A stretch of DNA of 64,000 nt, taken from positions 1 through 64,000 of the forward strand of contig DMEU01000022.1 of NCBI GenBank assembly GCA_003451585.1. The letters are read 5' to 3'. The position numbers were made by a program, and so were the translations under genes. Below are positions 16,493 through 25,062 of the stretch, in pieces. The notes below the pieces were generated by a model. The model was not told the DNA's origin and searched no databases. It saw only the letters and a list, made by a program, of their open reading frames with translations. The stretch is from Candidatus Omnitrophota bacterium (GTDB lineage: Bacteria > Omnitrophota > Gorgyraeia > Velamenicoccales > Velamenicoccaceae). Position 1 is the stretch's first letter. Each line of letters opens with the position of its first letter.

Positions 16493-18649
16493 ATGCTGAA
16501 TAAAACAGACCAGCTTTTAGCCAGGGCGCTCGCTGAGAACGGCATGGTTTCAGGAGACATCACCGCCCTCATGCTTAAAGAGGCCGCGGCCGGCGAGCAA
16601 TCCTTTGTTTCGCTGCTTGTTTCCCGGGATATAATCTCTGAGGAGGATGCCTTGAAGGCCCTTGGGTCGGCCCTGGAGATAGAGTATGTTGACCTGCTAC
16701 GGGCAAGCGTATCGCCACAGGTATTTCAAAGGGTGCCTGTCAAGATAGCGTCTTACTATAATTTTTTCCCGCTGGCCATTAATGAGCGCGTATTGACAGT
16801 GGCGGTTTCAAGCCCGTTGGATGTAAAGATGGAAGACGAGATACGTATGCAGCTGGGCCTGGATGTGCGCTGTGTTTTGAGCCGTCAGGAAGATGTAGTA
16901 AAGATGCTCAAGGCCCATTATGGCATAGGGGCTGAAACCATAGGCAGGATACTGGAACAGGCTGTGCCAGAGAGCGCCTCCCAGGCCATGGAGGCCGGGC
17001 AGGAGAAGATAGAAGATATTGAAAAACAGGCGCAGGAGGCCTCGGTAATAAAGCTTGTAAATCAGATATTGTTCGAGGCGTATAAAAAACGCGCGACCGA
17101 TATCCATATTGAGCCGTATCGCAATAAGGTGAGGCTGCGTTACCGTGTCGACGGCGTATTATATGACACGAATGTTTCGCCGGAAATCCGGCGTTTTATT
17201 CATGCCATACTTTCACGCATAAAGATAATGGCAAACCTTAATATAGTCGAGCGAAGGCTGGCCCAGGATGGCAGGGCCGTGGTTAAGACCCACGATCAGA
17301 CGCTTGATCTGCGTGTTTCGTTCATACCTACGCCTTACGGAGAGAGTGTCGTCATACGCATACTGCCCGCAGAGATGCTTTTCAGCCTGGAAAAGCTTGG
17401 CTTGTCCGCTGATCAGCAGAACGTGTTTGAGGGGCTCATAGTAAAACCTCACGGCATAATATTCGTTACCGGCCCCACCGGCAGCGGAAAGACCACGACG
17501 CTATACGCGTGCTTATCCAAGATAAACACAAGCGAAAGAAAGATAATCACTATCGAGGACCCTATAGAATACGAGATGGAGGGCATCACGCAGATACAGG
17601 TAATGCCTGAGATAGGCTGGACTTTTGGTAAGGGCCTGCGCAGCATGCTCAGGCATGACCCGGATGTTATGATGGTGGGTGAGGTGCGTGACCTGGAGAC
17701 AGCGGAGATAGCCATCCGGGTGGCCTTGACGGGCCATCTCGTCCTTTCAACTCTGCACACAAACGACGCAGCAAGCGGCATCACGCGTCTTATAGATGTG
17801 GGGGTGGAGCCGTATCTGGTCGCTTCGAGCGTTGAGGCATTTATAGCGCAAAGGCTTGTGCGCGTTATTTGCCAGGGGTGCAAGAAAGAGGTGTCGCTTG
17901 ATCTAAAAGACGCCATCGATGTTGAGATGAGAAAGCAGATCGCGGCAGACTTAAGGTTGGATTCTTTCAAGGACGTAAAGTTGTATAAGGGGCAGGGTTG
18001 CGCATCTTGCAATATGACGGGTTTCTTCGGCCGTACGGGCATCTATGAGAATTTGCTGGTGGACAGCATGATGAAGGAGCTGATAGTTAAAAAGACGCCT
18101 TCTTCCCAGATAAAAAAGATAGCGATATCCCGCGGCATGAAGACATTAAGGCGGGACGGGTGGTTAAAGGTCATTAAGGGAATTACGACCTTTGATGAGG
18201 TGGTCAAGGTCACGCAGGCCGACGAGGGTGTTTTGGCGCCACAGGCAGGTTCTGCTGTGGCAATGCCTGTCGAGTCTGAAGAAAAACTTGTATCTGCCGA
18301 TGAAGGCAAGAGGGTTTACTCGCGCCTGGAGAGCCATATTAATATACGTTATAAGATATTCAGGTCGCTGGATGAGGCGGCACGGCGCGGCTATAAGCCT
18401 GAAAATTACAGCGCGACGGCCAATTTAAGCGCCGGAGGTATTTTATTTTTTGCGGGTGAGACCATAAATGTCGGAGGCATTGTAGAACTTAAGCTTGAAT
18501 TACCTGATTCGCAGGAGCCTGTAAGCTGTCTCGCCAAAGTGGTAAGGGTAGAGGAGATAGAGGAGGGCAAGAAATACCATATAGCCATACAGTTCCTGGA
18601 TATAACCAGCTCCGACAGGATGAGAGTGGACAAGTTCGTGTTAGAATAA
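16493..18649 (+). CDS. gspE: Type II secretion / pilus ATPase GspE with C-terminal PilZ domain
   Basis: 718 residues, longer than the usual 500-570. Residues 1-150 form a GspE/MshEN-like N-domain. The ATPase follows with Walker A G-P-T-G-S-G-K-T (from residue 327), an Asp box (I-E-D-P-I-E-Y), and Walker B D-P-D-V-M-M-V-G-E-V-R-D. The zinc tetracysteine is C-x-x-C and later C-x-x-C. After residue 600 an extra domain carries R607-x-x-x-R611 and N-L-S-A-G-G (644-649), the two cyclic-di-GMP contact motifs of PilZ. The ATPase drives pseudopilus assembly at the inner membrane. Fusion of PilZ to the C-terminus of GspE is uncommon to my knowledge and suggests direct second-messenger control. It lies between the MshEN pair and gspF. 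Confidence 0.93.
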   Translation: MLNKTDQLLARALAENGMVSGDITALMLKEAAAGEQSFVSLLVSRDIISEEDALKALGSALEIEYVDLLRASVSPQVFQRVPVKIASYYNFFPLAINERVLTVAVSSPLDVKMEDEIRMQLGLDVRCVLSRQEDVVKMLKAHYGIGAETIGRILEQAVPESASQAMEAGQEKIEDIEKQAQEASVIKLVNQILFEAYKKRATDIHIEPYRNKVRLRYRVDGVLYDTNVSPEIRRFIHAILSRIKIMANLNIVERRLAQDGRAVVKTHDQTLDLRVSFIPTPYGESVVIRILPAEMLFSLEKLGLSADQQNVFEGLIVKPHGIIFVTGPTGSGKTTTLYACLSKINTSERKIITIEDPIEYEMEGITQIQVMPEIGWTFGKGLRSMLRHDPDVMMVGEVRDLETAEIAIRVALTGHLVLSTLHTNDAASGITRLIDVGVEPYLVASSVEAFIAQRLVRVICQGCKKEVSLDLKDAIDVEMRKQIAADLRLDSFKDVKLYKGQGCASCNMTGFFGRTGIYENLLVDSMMKELIVKKTPSSQIKKIAISRGMKTLRRDGWLKVIKGITTFDEVVKVTQADEGVLAPQAGSAVAMPVESEEKLVSADEGKRVYSRLESHINIRYKIFRSLDEAARRGYKPENYSATANLSAGGILFFAGETINVGGIVELKLELPDSQEPVSCLAKVVRVEEIEEGKKYHIAIQFLDITSSDRMRVDKFVLE

Positions 18650-18651
18650 AA

Positions 18652-18720
18652 AGGTTACGATCGGTTACGATAAGTTATAAAAAGATAGATTTGGTATTTT
18701 CGCGTCGTTAGTAACCGTTT
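18652..18720. repeat. Short inverted-repeat spacer (GGTTACG / CGTTAGTAACC)
   Basis: gspE-gspF gap. GGTTACGATC and GGTTACGATA form two 10-base units, followed by AGTTATA; a rough inverted arm with GTAACCG ends before the gspF start. It is placed with the heptad-spacer class by position and design, though the period here is nearer 10. Confidence 0.45.
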
Positions 18721-18728
18721 TTTAAATT

Positions 18729-19955
18729 ATGCCTAAATATAACTACAAAGCTAAAAAGGGCCCTACCGAGATAATAAAGGATTCAATAGAGGCTCAAAAC
18801 CGCGATGAGGCGGTTGAAAAGATAAGCCGCGCAGGGCTCCTGCCTATAAAGGTGGAGGAAGAGGCTGTATCCGCGCAGAAAAAAGAAGCCTCCGTCAGTT
18901 TGTTCCCTTTTGGCAGCGGCCGCATACCATCGCGTGAAGTTACTGTCTTCAGCCGTCAATTGGCCACTCTTATAAGGTCAGGCGTGCCTATTTTGCGCGG
19001 TTTGGGCATAATCTCCCGACAGACGGAATTCCCGGCGTTCAGAAATGTTCTGGCCAGGATAGCCGATGCTGTAAAAGAGGGTAAGTCGTTTTCAGGCGCA
19101 TTAGAGGCCTGGCCTTCGGTATTTTCGCCGTTCTATATTTCAATGGTTCGTTCAGGGGAAGGCAGCGGAAAGCTGCAGGACGCGCTTTTAAGGATAGCAG
19201 CTTACCGCAAGTCCCAGGAGGAGATGCTTACGCGCGTGAGGGCGGCCATGGCTTATCCTGTTCTTATGGCTTTAGTCGGAGCGGGCACTATCGTGTTCAT
19301 GTTCATTTTTGTCCTGCCTAAGCTGATGGGGATCTTTTCGAGTCTCGGCCAGGAGTTGCCCGGCCCTACCAAGGTAGTCGTAGGCATAAGCTTTTTCTTA
19401 AAAAATTATTGGCCCCATCTTCTTGCCGGATGCGCTATAGGGTCTTTTCTGGTGGCCAGGACATCTACTTTTAAAGTGCGAAAAAAGCTGACAAGCATCT
19501 TTTTGCTGCGCGTTCCGGTTTTGAACCAGTTTTTGCGCAAAAATGAGTTTGCGAAATTCTGCCGTACTCTGGAGGTTATGATAAACAGCGGCATACCTAT
19601 TTTGAAGGCCTTAAGCATCAGTATTCCTGTCCTTGATAATGAGGTAATAAAAGCCGAATTAAGCCGCTGCGCGAACGAATTGGAACATGGGGCAAGTTTT
19701 GGCCGGGCCCTTGGCAGTTCCAAGGTTTTTTCTCCTTTTATGGTCAGCCTTATAATGGTCGGGGAGGAATCGGGCAAGCTGGATGAGGCGTTGGCGGAGG
19801 TGGCTGATACTTATGAGCGCGAATGCGACGAGACCATAAAAGTCATGACATCGCTGCTTGAGCCGGCAATGATACTTGTCATGGGCCTTGTGATTGGTTT
19901 TATCGTAGTGGCGATGCTCCTGCCGGTATTCCAGATGAATGTTATCGCAAGATGA
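18729..19955 (+). CDS. gspF: Type II secretion inner-membrane platform protein GspF
   Basis: 408 residues with the family layout: a short N-terminal domain (P-K-Y-N-Y-K-A-K), then two repeated T2SSF domains, each with a cytoplasmic helical bundle and membrane helices. Family signatures include F-S-R-Q-L-A-T-L-I-R-S-G-V-P-I and its second copy F-C-R-T-L-E-V-M-I-N-S-G-I-P-I, plus the G-E-E-S-G-K-L segment. GspF is the inner-membrane platform that GspE acts on. The stop codon overlaps the next start (ATGA at 19952). No pilT-type retraction ATPase is near, which favours T2SS over a twitching pilus. Confidence 0.95.
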   Translation: MPKYNYKAKKGPTEIIKDSIEAQNRDEAVEKISRAGLLPIKVEEEAVSAQKKEASVSLFPFGSGRIPSREVTVFSRQLATLIRSGVPILRGLGIISRQTEFPAFRNVLARIADAVKEGKSFSGALEAWPSVFSPFYISMVRSGEGSGKLQDALLRIAAYRKSQEEMLTRVRAAMAYPVLMALVGAGTIVFMFIFVLPKLMGIFSSLGQELPGPTKVVVGISFFLKNYWPHLLAGCAIGSFLVARTSTFKVRKKLTSIFLLRVPVLNQFLRKNEFAKFCRTLEVMINSGIPILKALSISIPVLDNEVIKAELSRCANELEHGASFGRALGSSKVFSPFMVSLIMVGEESGKLDEALAEVADTYERECDETIKVMTSLLEPAMILVMGLVIGFIVVAMLLPVFQMNVIAR

Positions 19956-20881
19956 TCAGAAGACAGTTGACAGAGGATATTAGACAGATAAACCAAAGCA
20001 CCGAAGGACCAAAAAACAGGAGTTTTTTTTTGGTTTTTTTGTTTTTTAGTTTTTTTGCCTTTCTCTACTCTGTTTTCTTGCCTCTGTTTTCCGTCCTTTG
20101 TTACGCGCAAGCCTGGCAGGAGTTAAAAGGCGACCATTTTATCGTGTATTATGAGAAACAGGACGAGCGTTTCGCAAAAGACGCGCTAAGGCATTCGGAG
20201 CATTATTATAACGATATAGCATCTGATCTGGGCTATGTGCGTTATTCGGGCTTTTGGCAGTGGGACAAGCGCGTCAAGGTATTCATTTATCCGTCACAGG
20301 ATTCTTTTTTGAAAGCTACCGGCCAGCCTTCCTGGTCGGTGGGTAACGCCAATTACGATACGAAGCAGATAATGGGTTTCACGGGCTCCGATGAATTCAT
20401 AAATTCCATCCTGGCGCACGAGATAGCTCATCTTATTTTCCGTGATTTTGTGGGTTTCAAGGGCGAGGTGCCTTTATGGCTTGACGAAGGAGTGGCTCAG
20501 TGGCAGGAAAGGCCAAAGCGTCAGCTGGTTAAATTTTTTGTGCGCAGCCTGATGAAAGACGGCAAGCTTATGAAGCTTAAGGATCTGACGGCAATGGATG
20601 TGCGCAAAGTCCCTGGCGCGGATGAGGCTAAAAATTTTTATATTCAGGCCGCCTCTCTGGTGGGGTTCATGATCGAAGAGCACGGGCCTGGAAAATTTGC
20701 TGATTTCTGCCGGCAGTTGCGCGATGGTAAAAGTTTAGATGATGCGCTTCGTTTCGCCTATCCCGCGCAGATGCGCGATCTTGGTGAATTGGAGGAGAAG
20801 TGGCTTAAATATGTTTCAGGGATAAAGGTGACCGTCCAGAGAAGGTCCGGCGATGTCATGCAAACGATATCATATAAGTAA
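19952..20881 (+). CDS. Exported peptidase MA-family metallopeptidase
   Basis: 309 residues. After a hydrophilic start (residues 1-23) a Phe-rich hydrophobic stretch runs to C-Y-A-Q-A (about residue 53), a likely signal peptide. The zinc site H-E-I-A-H is at 156-160, with a downstream E in L-D-E-G-V-A-Q-W, the gluzincin arrangement seen in peptidase MA proteins. It is therefore a probable periplasmic or surface zinc protease. It sits inside the T2SS gene run between gspF and gspG, overlapping gspF by four bases, so it may process or be a substrate of the system. The 5' end is unusual: the first 50 codons are made from a repeat element (see 19960-20100), which supplies the T-rich codons of the signal peptide. 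The real start could lie a few codons later, but no better ATG precedes the hydrophobic core. Confidence 0.8.
   Translation: MIRRQLTEDIRQINQSTEGPKNRSFFLVFLFFSFFAFLYSVFLPLFSVLCYAQAWQELKGDHFIVYYEKQDERFAKDALRHSEHYYNDIASDLGYVRYSGFWQWDKRVKVFIYPSQDSFLKATGQPSWSVGNANYDTKQIMGFTGSDEFINSILAHEIAHLIFRDFVGFKGEVPLWLDEGVAQWQERPKRQLVKFFVRSLMKDGKLMKLKDLTAMDVRKVPGADEAKNFYIQAASLVGFMIEEHGPGKFADFCRQLRDGKSLDDALRFAYPAQMRDLGELEEKWLKYVSGIKVTVQRRSGDVMQTISYK
19960..20100. repeat. Inverted-repeat element forming the 5' end of the metallopeptidase gene
   Basis: Left part: GACAG-type units, then ACCAAAG, CACCGAAG, GACCAAAA. Right part: T-rich complementary units such as TTTTTTGG and TTGCCTCTG. Unlike the other spacers it lies inside an open frame and is translated as the leader of the metallopeptidase. 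Confidence 0.5.
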
Positions 20882-20889
20882 TGATTGAA

Positions 20890-21005
20890 ACTATAATTTC
20901 TAAATCCGAAATTCTAAACAAACTCAGAATTAAAAATTCTAAATTTAAAAATTTGTATTTTGAAATTTGGTTTTATTTGTTATTTAGAGTTTAGTATTTA
21001 GGGTT
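20890..21005. repeat. AT-rich heptad inverted repeat upstream of gspG
   Basis: Fills most of the gap before gspG. Left arm units AATTTCT, AAATCCG, AAATTCT, AAACAAA; right arm units ATTTAGA, GTTTAGT, ATTTAGG. Both arms step by seven bases and are rough inverted copies. The AT-richness could also harbour promoter elements, but I see no convincing -35/-10 pair. Confidence 0.7.
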
Positions 21006-21042
21006 TTTGGTGTGTTTTATACAATTCATGGAGGGGGATGAT

Positions 21043-21447
21043 ATGTTGAAGAAGAGAGGTTTCACTTTGATCGAGCTCATGCTTGTCGTGATAATCATAG
21101 GCGCGCTTGTCGCCATGGTCATGCCGCGTTTGACCGGTCGCTCTGAACAGGCCAGGGTTGCGGCGGCAAAAGCGGATGTCGCAGCCAATATCGCGACCGC
21201 TCTGAAATTGTATGAACTCGATAACGGCAATTTTCCGACCACTTCCGAGGGGTTGCAGGCATTGCTTAACAAACCGGGCGGCGCCAATAATTGGAACGGC
21301 CCGTATCTGGAGAGAAGGCCTCTGGACCCGTGGGGCCGTGAATATAAGTATGTCTCGCCGGGCACGCACAGGCCGCATGATTATGACCTTTTTTCGTTTG
21401 GAAAAGACGGACAGGAAAGCGCGGATGACGTCAAGAATTGGGAGTGA
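21043..21447 (+). CDS. gspG: Major pseudopilin GspG
   Basis: 134 residues from the ATG at 21043, chosen because GAGGGGG at 21031-21037 is well spaced and the leader M-L-K-K-R-G is the normal short prepilin leader. Cleavage and methylation are expected between G and F in R-G-F-T-L-I-E-L-M. A hydrophobic helix follows. The C-terminal part has the GspG hallmarks Y-E-L-D-N-G-x-F-P-T-T-S-E-G-L-Q-A-L, D-P-W-G-R-E-Y and the G-K-D-G loop used for calcium binding. It is the main subunit of the T2SS pseudopilus. It opens the pseudopilin run G-I-J-K. A GTG or upstream ATG start would add a few residues without a leader rationale. Confidence 0.95.
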   Translation: MLKKRGFTLIELMLVVIIIGALVAMVMPRLTGRSEQARVAAAKADVAANIATALKLYELDNGNFPTTSEGLQALLNKPGGANNWNGPYLERRPLDPWGREYKYVSPGTHRPHDYDLFSFGKDGQESADDVKNWE

Positions 21448-21478
21448 TCTGATAAGCCGCCAAAAATAATGATCGCCG

Positions 21479-21856
21479 ATGAGTGTAGCTAGATCAGATA
21501 GAGGGTTTACTTTAGTTGAAGTGATGATGGCGGTGGCGATCCTTTCTTTCGGGGTCGTCATGCTTTATAGCGCTTTTTTTGTGTGCATAGATGCCGTTAC
21601 ATACGCTTCAAACAGGCTTAATGCCCAGATGTGGGCGCAAAATAAGTTTTGGGAGGAACGGGAGTCATTATTACGCAATAGCGCTGTTTCCCGGGACGGC
21701 CTTTACGGGTCCGTCAGCTTCAATGGCAGGGATTTTGAATGGCAGGAATCGGCGCAGTCCGTTGACGACGGCTTGATGCAGCTTGGCCTGGCGCTTTCCT
21801 GGAAAGAGGCCGCGAAATTCCGCAAGCTTGCTTATTCGGCCTATGTGGCTTTATGA
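21479..21856 (+). CDS. Minor pseudopilin, GspI-like
   Basis: 125 residues with a type IV prepilin leader: M-S-V-A-R-S-D-R-G, then F-T-L-V-E-V-M-M-A-V-A-I-L-S, with the conserved Glu at +5 and a single hydrophobic helix. The rest is a short beta-containing domain without further signatures. The length (about 120) and place between gspG and a GspJ-like gene fit GspI, the tip-complex minor pseudopilin, but GspH cannot be excluded. The gene starts 31 bases after gspG. Confidence 0.75.
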   Translation: MSVARSDRGFTLVEVMMAVAILSFGVVMLYSAFFVCIDAVTYASNRLNAQMWAQNKFWEERESLLRNSAVSRDGLYGSVSFNGRDFEWQESAQSVDDGLMQLGLALSWKEAAKFRKLAYSAYVAL

Positions 21857-21873
21857 ACTATATTTATAGAGAG

Positions 21874-21950
21874 CCTACCGGTTACTTCCCGGCATTTTCA
21901 TATTAAAAAGACACAGCCGCCCGCTTTTAAAACTTTGCCGGGAAGCAATA
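21874..21950. repeat. Inverted repeat between the GspI-like and GspJ-like genes
   Basis: TTCCCGGCA near 21886 and TGCCGGGAA near 21937 are inverted copies separated by about 40 AT-rich bases. It may form a long-loop hairpin in the message. It lacks a T-run, so it is not a classical terminator. Confidence 0.45.
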
Positions 21951-21978
21951 AAGAGCGCTATTCATAAATTTTGAATAA

Positions 21979-22584
21979 ATGAAAAAAAAGAGCGGGTTGA
22001 CACTTATTGAAGTATCGTTGACGGTCGTACTGGCATCCGTAGTGGCCCTAGCCGTCTATTCCACCTTAAGTTTTGGCGTCAGGATATGGCAAAGGTTCCA
22101 GGCAGGTATGGCCGAAGAGGATGCGGCGTTATTTTTTTCTAAAGCCGGTGATGAGTTTGAAAATACGCTCATATACGCGGGCTTGAAGTTCCACGGCAAC
22201 CAGACCTCGTTAACATTCCCCACGATCATCTCAAGCAGGTTTCATTATGCCCATACCGGCCAGGGTCCGGGGCTGGTAAGTTATGTCTTTGATGACTCGG
22301 ATGGTGTCATTAAAAAAGCCTATTACAGCCTGGTCGATATTTACAATGGGGATGATCCGGCGCTTTTACCGGTCCTTGACGGCATAGAAAGTCTGGGTTT
22401 TTCATATTATTTTTTTGATAATGAGACGGAAGAATACCTGTGGTCCGGAGATTGGCCGCCTTCGGAAGGCGTTCCGCGGTACAGCGCGTTTCCGCTTGCC
22501 GTGCGCCTTGCCCTGAGTTTTCAAAAAGGTGATAAAACATATGAGTACAACCAGACCGTTTCTTTGCCGCTTGCGGCAAGATAA
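21979..22584 (+). CDS. gspJ: Minor pseudopilin, GspJ-like
   Basis: 201 residues. Leader M-K-K-K-S-G, then L-T-L-I-E-V-S-L-T-V-V-L-A-S, with Glu at +5 but Leu rather than Phe at +1. The C-terminal region contains the G-I-E-S-L-x-F-S-Y-Y-F-F-D pattern and a P-L-A-V-R-L-A-L strand seen in GspJ proteins. GspJ joins GspI and GspK in the tip complex of the pseudopilus. The gene overlaps the start of gspK. The ribosome site before ATG 21979 is weak, so it may depend on translation from upstream. Confidence 0.8.
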   Translation: MKKKSGLTLIEVSLTVVLASVVALAVYSTLSFGVRIWQRFQAGMAEEDAALFFSKAGDEFENTLIYAGLKFHGNQTSLTFPTIISSRFHYAHTGQGPGLVSYVFDDSDGVIKKAYYSLVDIYNGDDPALLPVLDGIESLGFSYYFFDNETEEYLWSGDWPPSEGVPRYSAFPLAVRLALSFQKGDKTYEYNQTVSLPLAAR

Positions 22585-23605
22585 GGGCAGTATACTGCTG
22601 ATAACTTTTTGGGCGCTGTCTTTTCTGTCTTTTTTCGCCTTGATCATGGGCGTTACTGCGCGCCAGAAGATGGCCTTAGCCGACAGGCTCAATCAGCGAG
22701 CCAATCTTCGGGTCATAGCTTCAGCGGGCATAGAAAAAGCCGTTTCTGTCTTAAAGAGGCCCGATATGGACCAGGAGACTGATTCTTTTAAAGAACCATG
22801 GACAGGCGGTTTTGAGAATGTGAATTTAGGGGGCGCGGTATTCAATGTGTCTATCGTGGATGAAGAGAGAAAGATCAATATCAATACGGCAAGCCAGCAA
22901 TTATTGAAGGATTTTTTTAAGGCGGCGCTGGATTGCCCTGACAGTGATGCCGAAGTGATGTCGAGCTCTATTGTCGATTGGAGGGATGAAGACCCTTTTT
23001 CGCTGGCACAGGGCGCTGAAGACGCTTATTATGAAGGGCTTGAAAATCCTTATGAATGCAAGGATGCCAAATTCGATGTTCTCGATGAATTGTTGCTAGT
23101 TCGCGGCATTACAGCTACAATATATCAGGATATAAAAGATCATGTTACGCTTTATGGAAACGGCGCGGTGAACGTCAATACCGCATCCCGCGTTGTATTA
23201 TTGTCGTTAGGGTTGGATGAGGGCCTGGCAGAAAAGATCATCGCTTTCAGGCGCGGGGAAGACGCGTTGGAGGGTACCTGGGATGACAGGTATTTTACAG
23301 GTGTTGGGAGCATGGGCGCTCAATTAACCGAGGCCGGCAGTCTCGAACAGAAAGAATCGGCGCAGTTGTCAAATTTAGCCGCGAGCGGCTCTGCAGGCGT
23401 AACTTCCTGGAATTTTTTTATCAGAAGCCGGGCCGGTTATGAATACAAAAAGGGTTTTGTCGCCATTGGATGCGTTTTTCAGAGGATACCAAAGGAGGCA
23501 GAACTGGGTTATGACGGCAGGCTCAGATACTGGCGTATTGAACACGGCGTAGAAGGCGAGCTGAGATCCAGAGACTATGGAGCAGAGAGAAAAGCCGGGA
23601 TATGA
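22541..23605 (+). CDS. gspK: Minor pseudopilin GspK
   Basis: 354 residues from ATG 22541, which has A-G-G-T-G nine bases upstream; a GTG at 22529 is an alternative. The leader K-G-S-I-L-L-I-T-F-W-A-L lacks the Glu at +5, a known trait of GspK. Two helix-hairpin-helix-like blocks follow, with I-N-I-N-T-A-S and V-N-V-N-T-A-S, the conserved GspK signatures, and D-W-R-D-E-D for metal binding. GspK caps the pseudopilus tip. It overlaps gspJ by 44 bases and gspL by four. A full minor-pseudopilin set argues that the system secretes proteins rather than building a long pilus. Confidence 0.93.
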   Translation: MSTTRPFLCRLRQDKGSILLITFWALSFLSFFALIMGVTARQKMALADRLNQRANLRVIASAGIEKAVSVLKRPDMDQETDSFKEPWTGGFENVNLGGAVFNVSIVDEERKININTASQQLLKDFFKAALDCPDSDAEVMSSSIVDWRDEDPFSLAQGAEDAYYEGLENPYECKDAKFDVLDELLLVRGITATIYQDIKDHVTLYGNGAVNVNTASRVVLLSLGLDEGLAEKIIAFRRGEDALEGTWDDRYFTGVGSMGAQLTEAGSLEQKESAQLSNLAASGSAGVTSWNFFIRSRAGYEYKKGFVAIGCVFQRIPKEAELGYDGRLRYWRIEHGVEGELRSRDYGAERKAGI

Positions 23606-25062
23606 ATAAGGGAAATATTTTTTCAAGGGGAGCAGTTTGTTTTGATTTTATTTCCGATGCCGTAAAGATAGCTGTCTCAAAGCCATCCGGCGTTAAAAAG
23701 TTGATCGCGGATGTGCTGTACAAGGATGTGCGCGGCGCGGCTGGGCCTGAGATAGTCAGGGTGTTGGTTGATTTTTTGGACCGCAGGCGTTCCAGGGATG
23801 TCACTGCCGTGCTTGCCATACCTTCGCATCTGGTGATCACGAAAAATATCGAGGTGCCTTCGCAGGATGAGAAAGAGATCAGGGACATAATAAATCTCCA
23901 GGCGGGCAGGTTGACACCGTATTCACGCGAAGAAGTGATAATAGATTATGTGCGTATAGGGTCTTTCAGGCAGAGCTATACAAAACTTTTGATCGTTATC
24001 GCAACCAAGGAAGTAATACATAAACAACTCGCGCTTTTTAGCGAAGCAGGCATAAAGGTCTCCAGGGTAGTATTGTCTATGGAGGCTATCGGAGGCCTGG
24101 TCAGCCAGTATTTCAGGCTTGAAGTTCAGGACTCGCCTTTTTGCGTCATTCACGCGGATTCAACGACTACGGATTTCGGGATATTCTTAAAGAACAAGCA
24201 GATCTTTCTAAGGAGCATTTCCATCGGGGCGCACCACCTGGCGGCGGACAGGGATAAGTATCTCGGTCGTTTTATAGATGAATTGAAAAAATCATTCGAT
24301 GCCTATAATGCCGAGGATATCGAGACTAGCCCCACATTGGTCGTTGTCACCGGGGCCATTGATGGCTTCACGGACCTGGAAGTAATGATGCTGGACGCGT
24401 TTCGAATACCAATTCGATTGCTGCCTGTGAGCGATCTCATACCGCGCAACGGATATGTCGCAAAGGAAAGCGTAGAGCCTCCGGAAATATCTATGCTCGG
24501 GGTCATGGCGCCTTTGGTCGGGCCCGACACCTCTTTTATCAATCTTGTTCCCGAAGAAGTCAAATTAAGGATGGCCTTAGAAGAGAGAGGCAGGGAACTT
24601 ATAAAGACGGGTGTATCGACTATGACGCTGCTTCTTTTTGTATTCGCCTCTTTCCTGAGCAATATTTATCTTAAAGCGGAATACCTGAGAAAACTGACAT
24701 TGAAATATAAGACGTTGAACGCGGAGGCAGCAGAGATAGAAAGCGATTTTTCTAAGGTTAGGATCATACGCGGCCACCTTTCATTGAGGGGCAGGGCTTT
24801 GACTGTCCTGGCTGAACTGTATGACCTTACCCCCCTGGAGATATCCCTGGGCAATATGCGCCTCAAAGATGACGGCACTTTTTCCATAAGGGGGCAATCC
24901 AGCTCTATGTCGGTAGTGTTCTCTTATATAACAGAGCTGGAGAAGTCGCCGTATTTTAAAAGTGTTAAGACGAGATATACCTCAAAGCGCAAGGAGAGAG
25001 GCGTTGATATCGTGGATTTTGAATTGGCGTGCGAGCTGGAAGGATTCTTAGAGGGCAAGTGA
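23602..25062 (+). CDS. gspL: GspL-type protein: PilM-like ATPase domain fused to PilN-like membrane domain
   Basis: 486 residues. The first 300 residues have the actin-like PilM/GspL fold with A-I-P-S, the phosphate-binding segment H-A-D-S-T-T-T-D-F-G and the V-V-T-G-A-I-D motif. A hydrophobic helix follows (about 335-355), then a coiled coil and a PilN-like ferredoxin domain. In type IV pili PilM and PilN are separate; in T2SS they are joined as GspL, as here. GspL links GspE to the inner-membrane platform. It overlaps gspK by four bases and the next gene by one. Confidence 0.85.
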   Translation: MNKGNIFSRGAVCFDFISDAVKIAVSKPSGVKKLIADVLYKDVRGAAGPEIVRVLVDFLDRRRSRDVTAVLAIPSHLVITKNIEVPSQDEKEIRDIINLQAGRLTPYSREEVIIDYVRIGSFRQSYTKLLIVIATKEVIHKQLALFSEAGIKVSRVVLSMEAIGGLVSQYFRLEVQDSPFCVIHADSTTTDFGIFLKNKQIFLRSISIGAHHLAADRDKYLGRFIDELKKSFDAYNAEDIETSPTLVVVTGAIDGFTDLEVMMLDAFRIPIRLLPVSDLIPRNGYVAKESVEPPEISMLGVMAPLVGPDTSFINLVPEEVKLRMALEERGRELIKTGVSTMTLLLFVFASFLSNIYLKAEYLRKLTLKYKTLNAEAAEIESDFSKVRIIRGHLSLRGRALTVLAELYDLTPLEISLGNMRLKDDGTFSIRGQSSSMSVVFSYITELEKSPYFKSVKTRYTSKRKERGVDIVDFELACELEGFLEGK

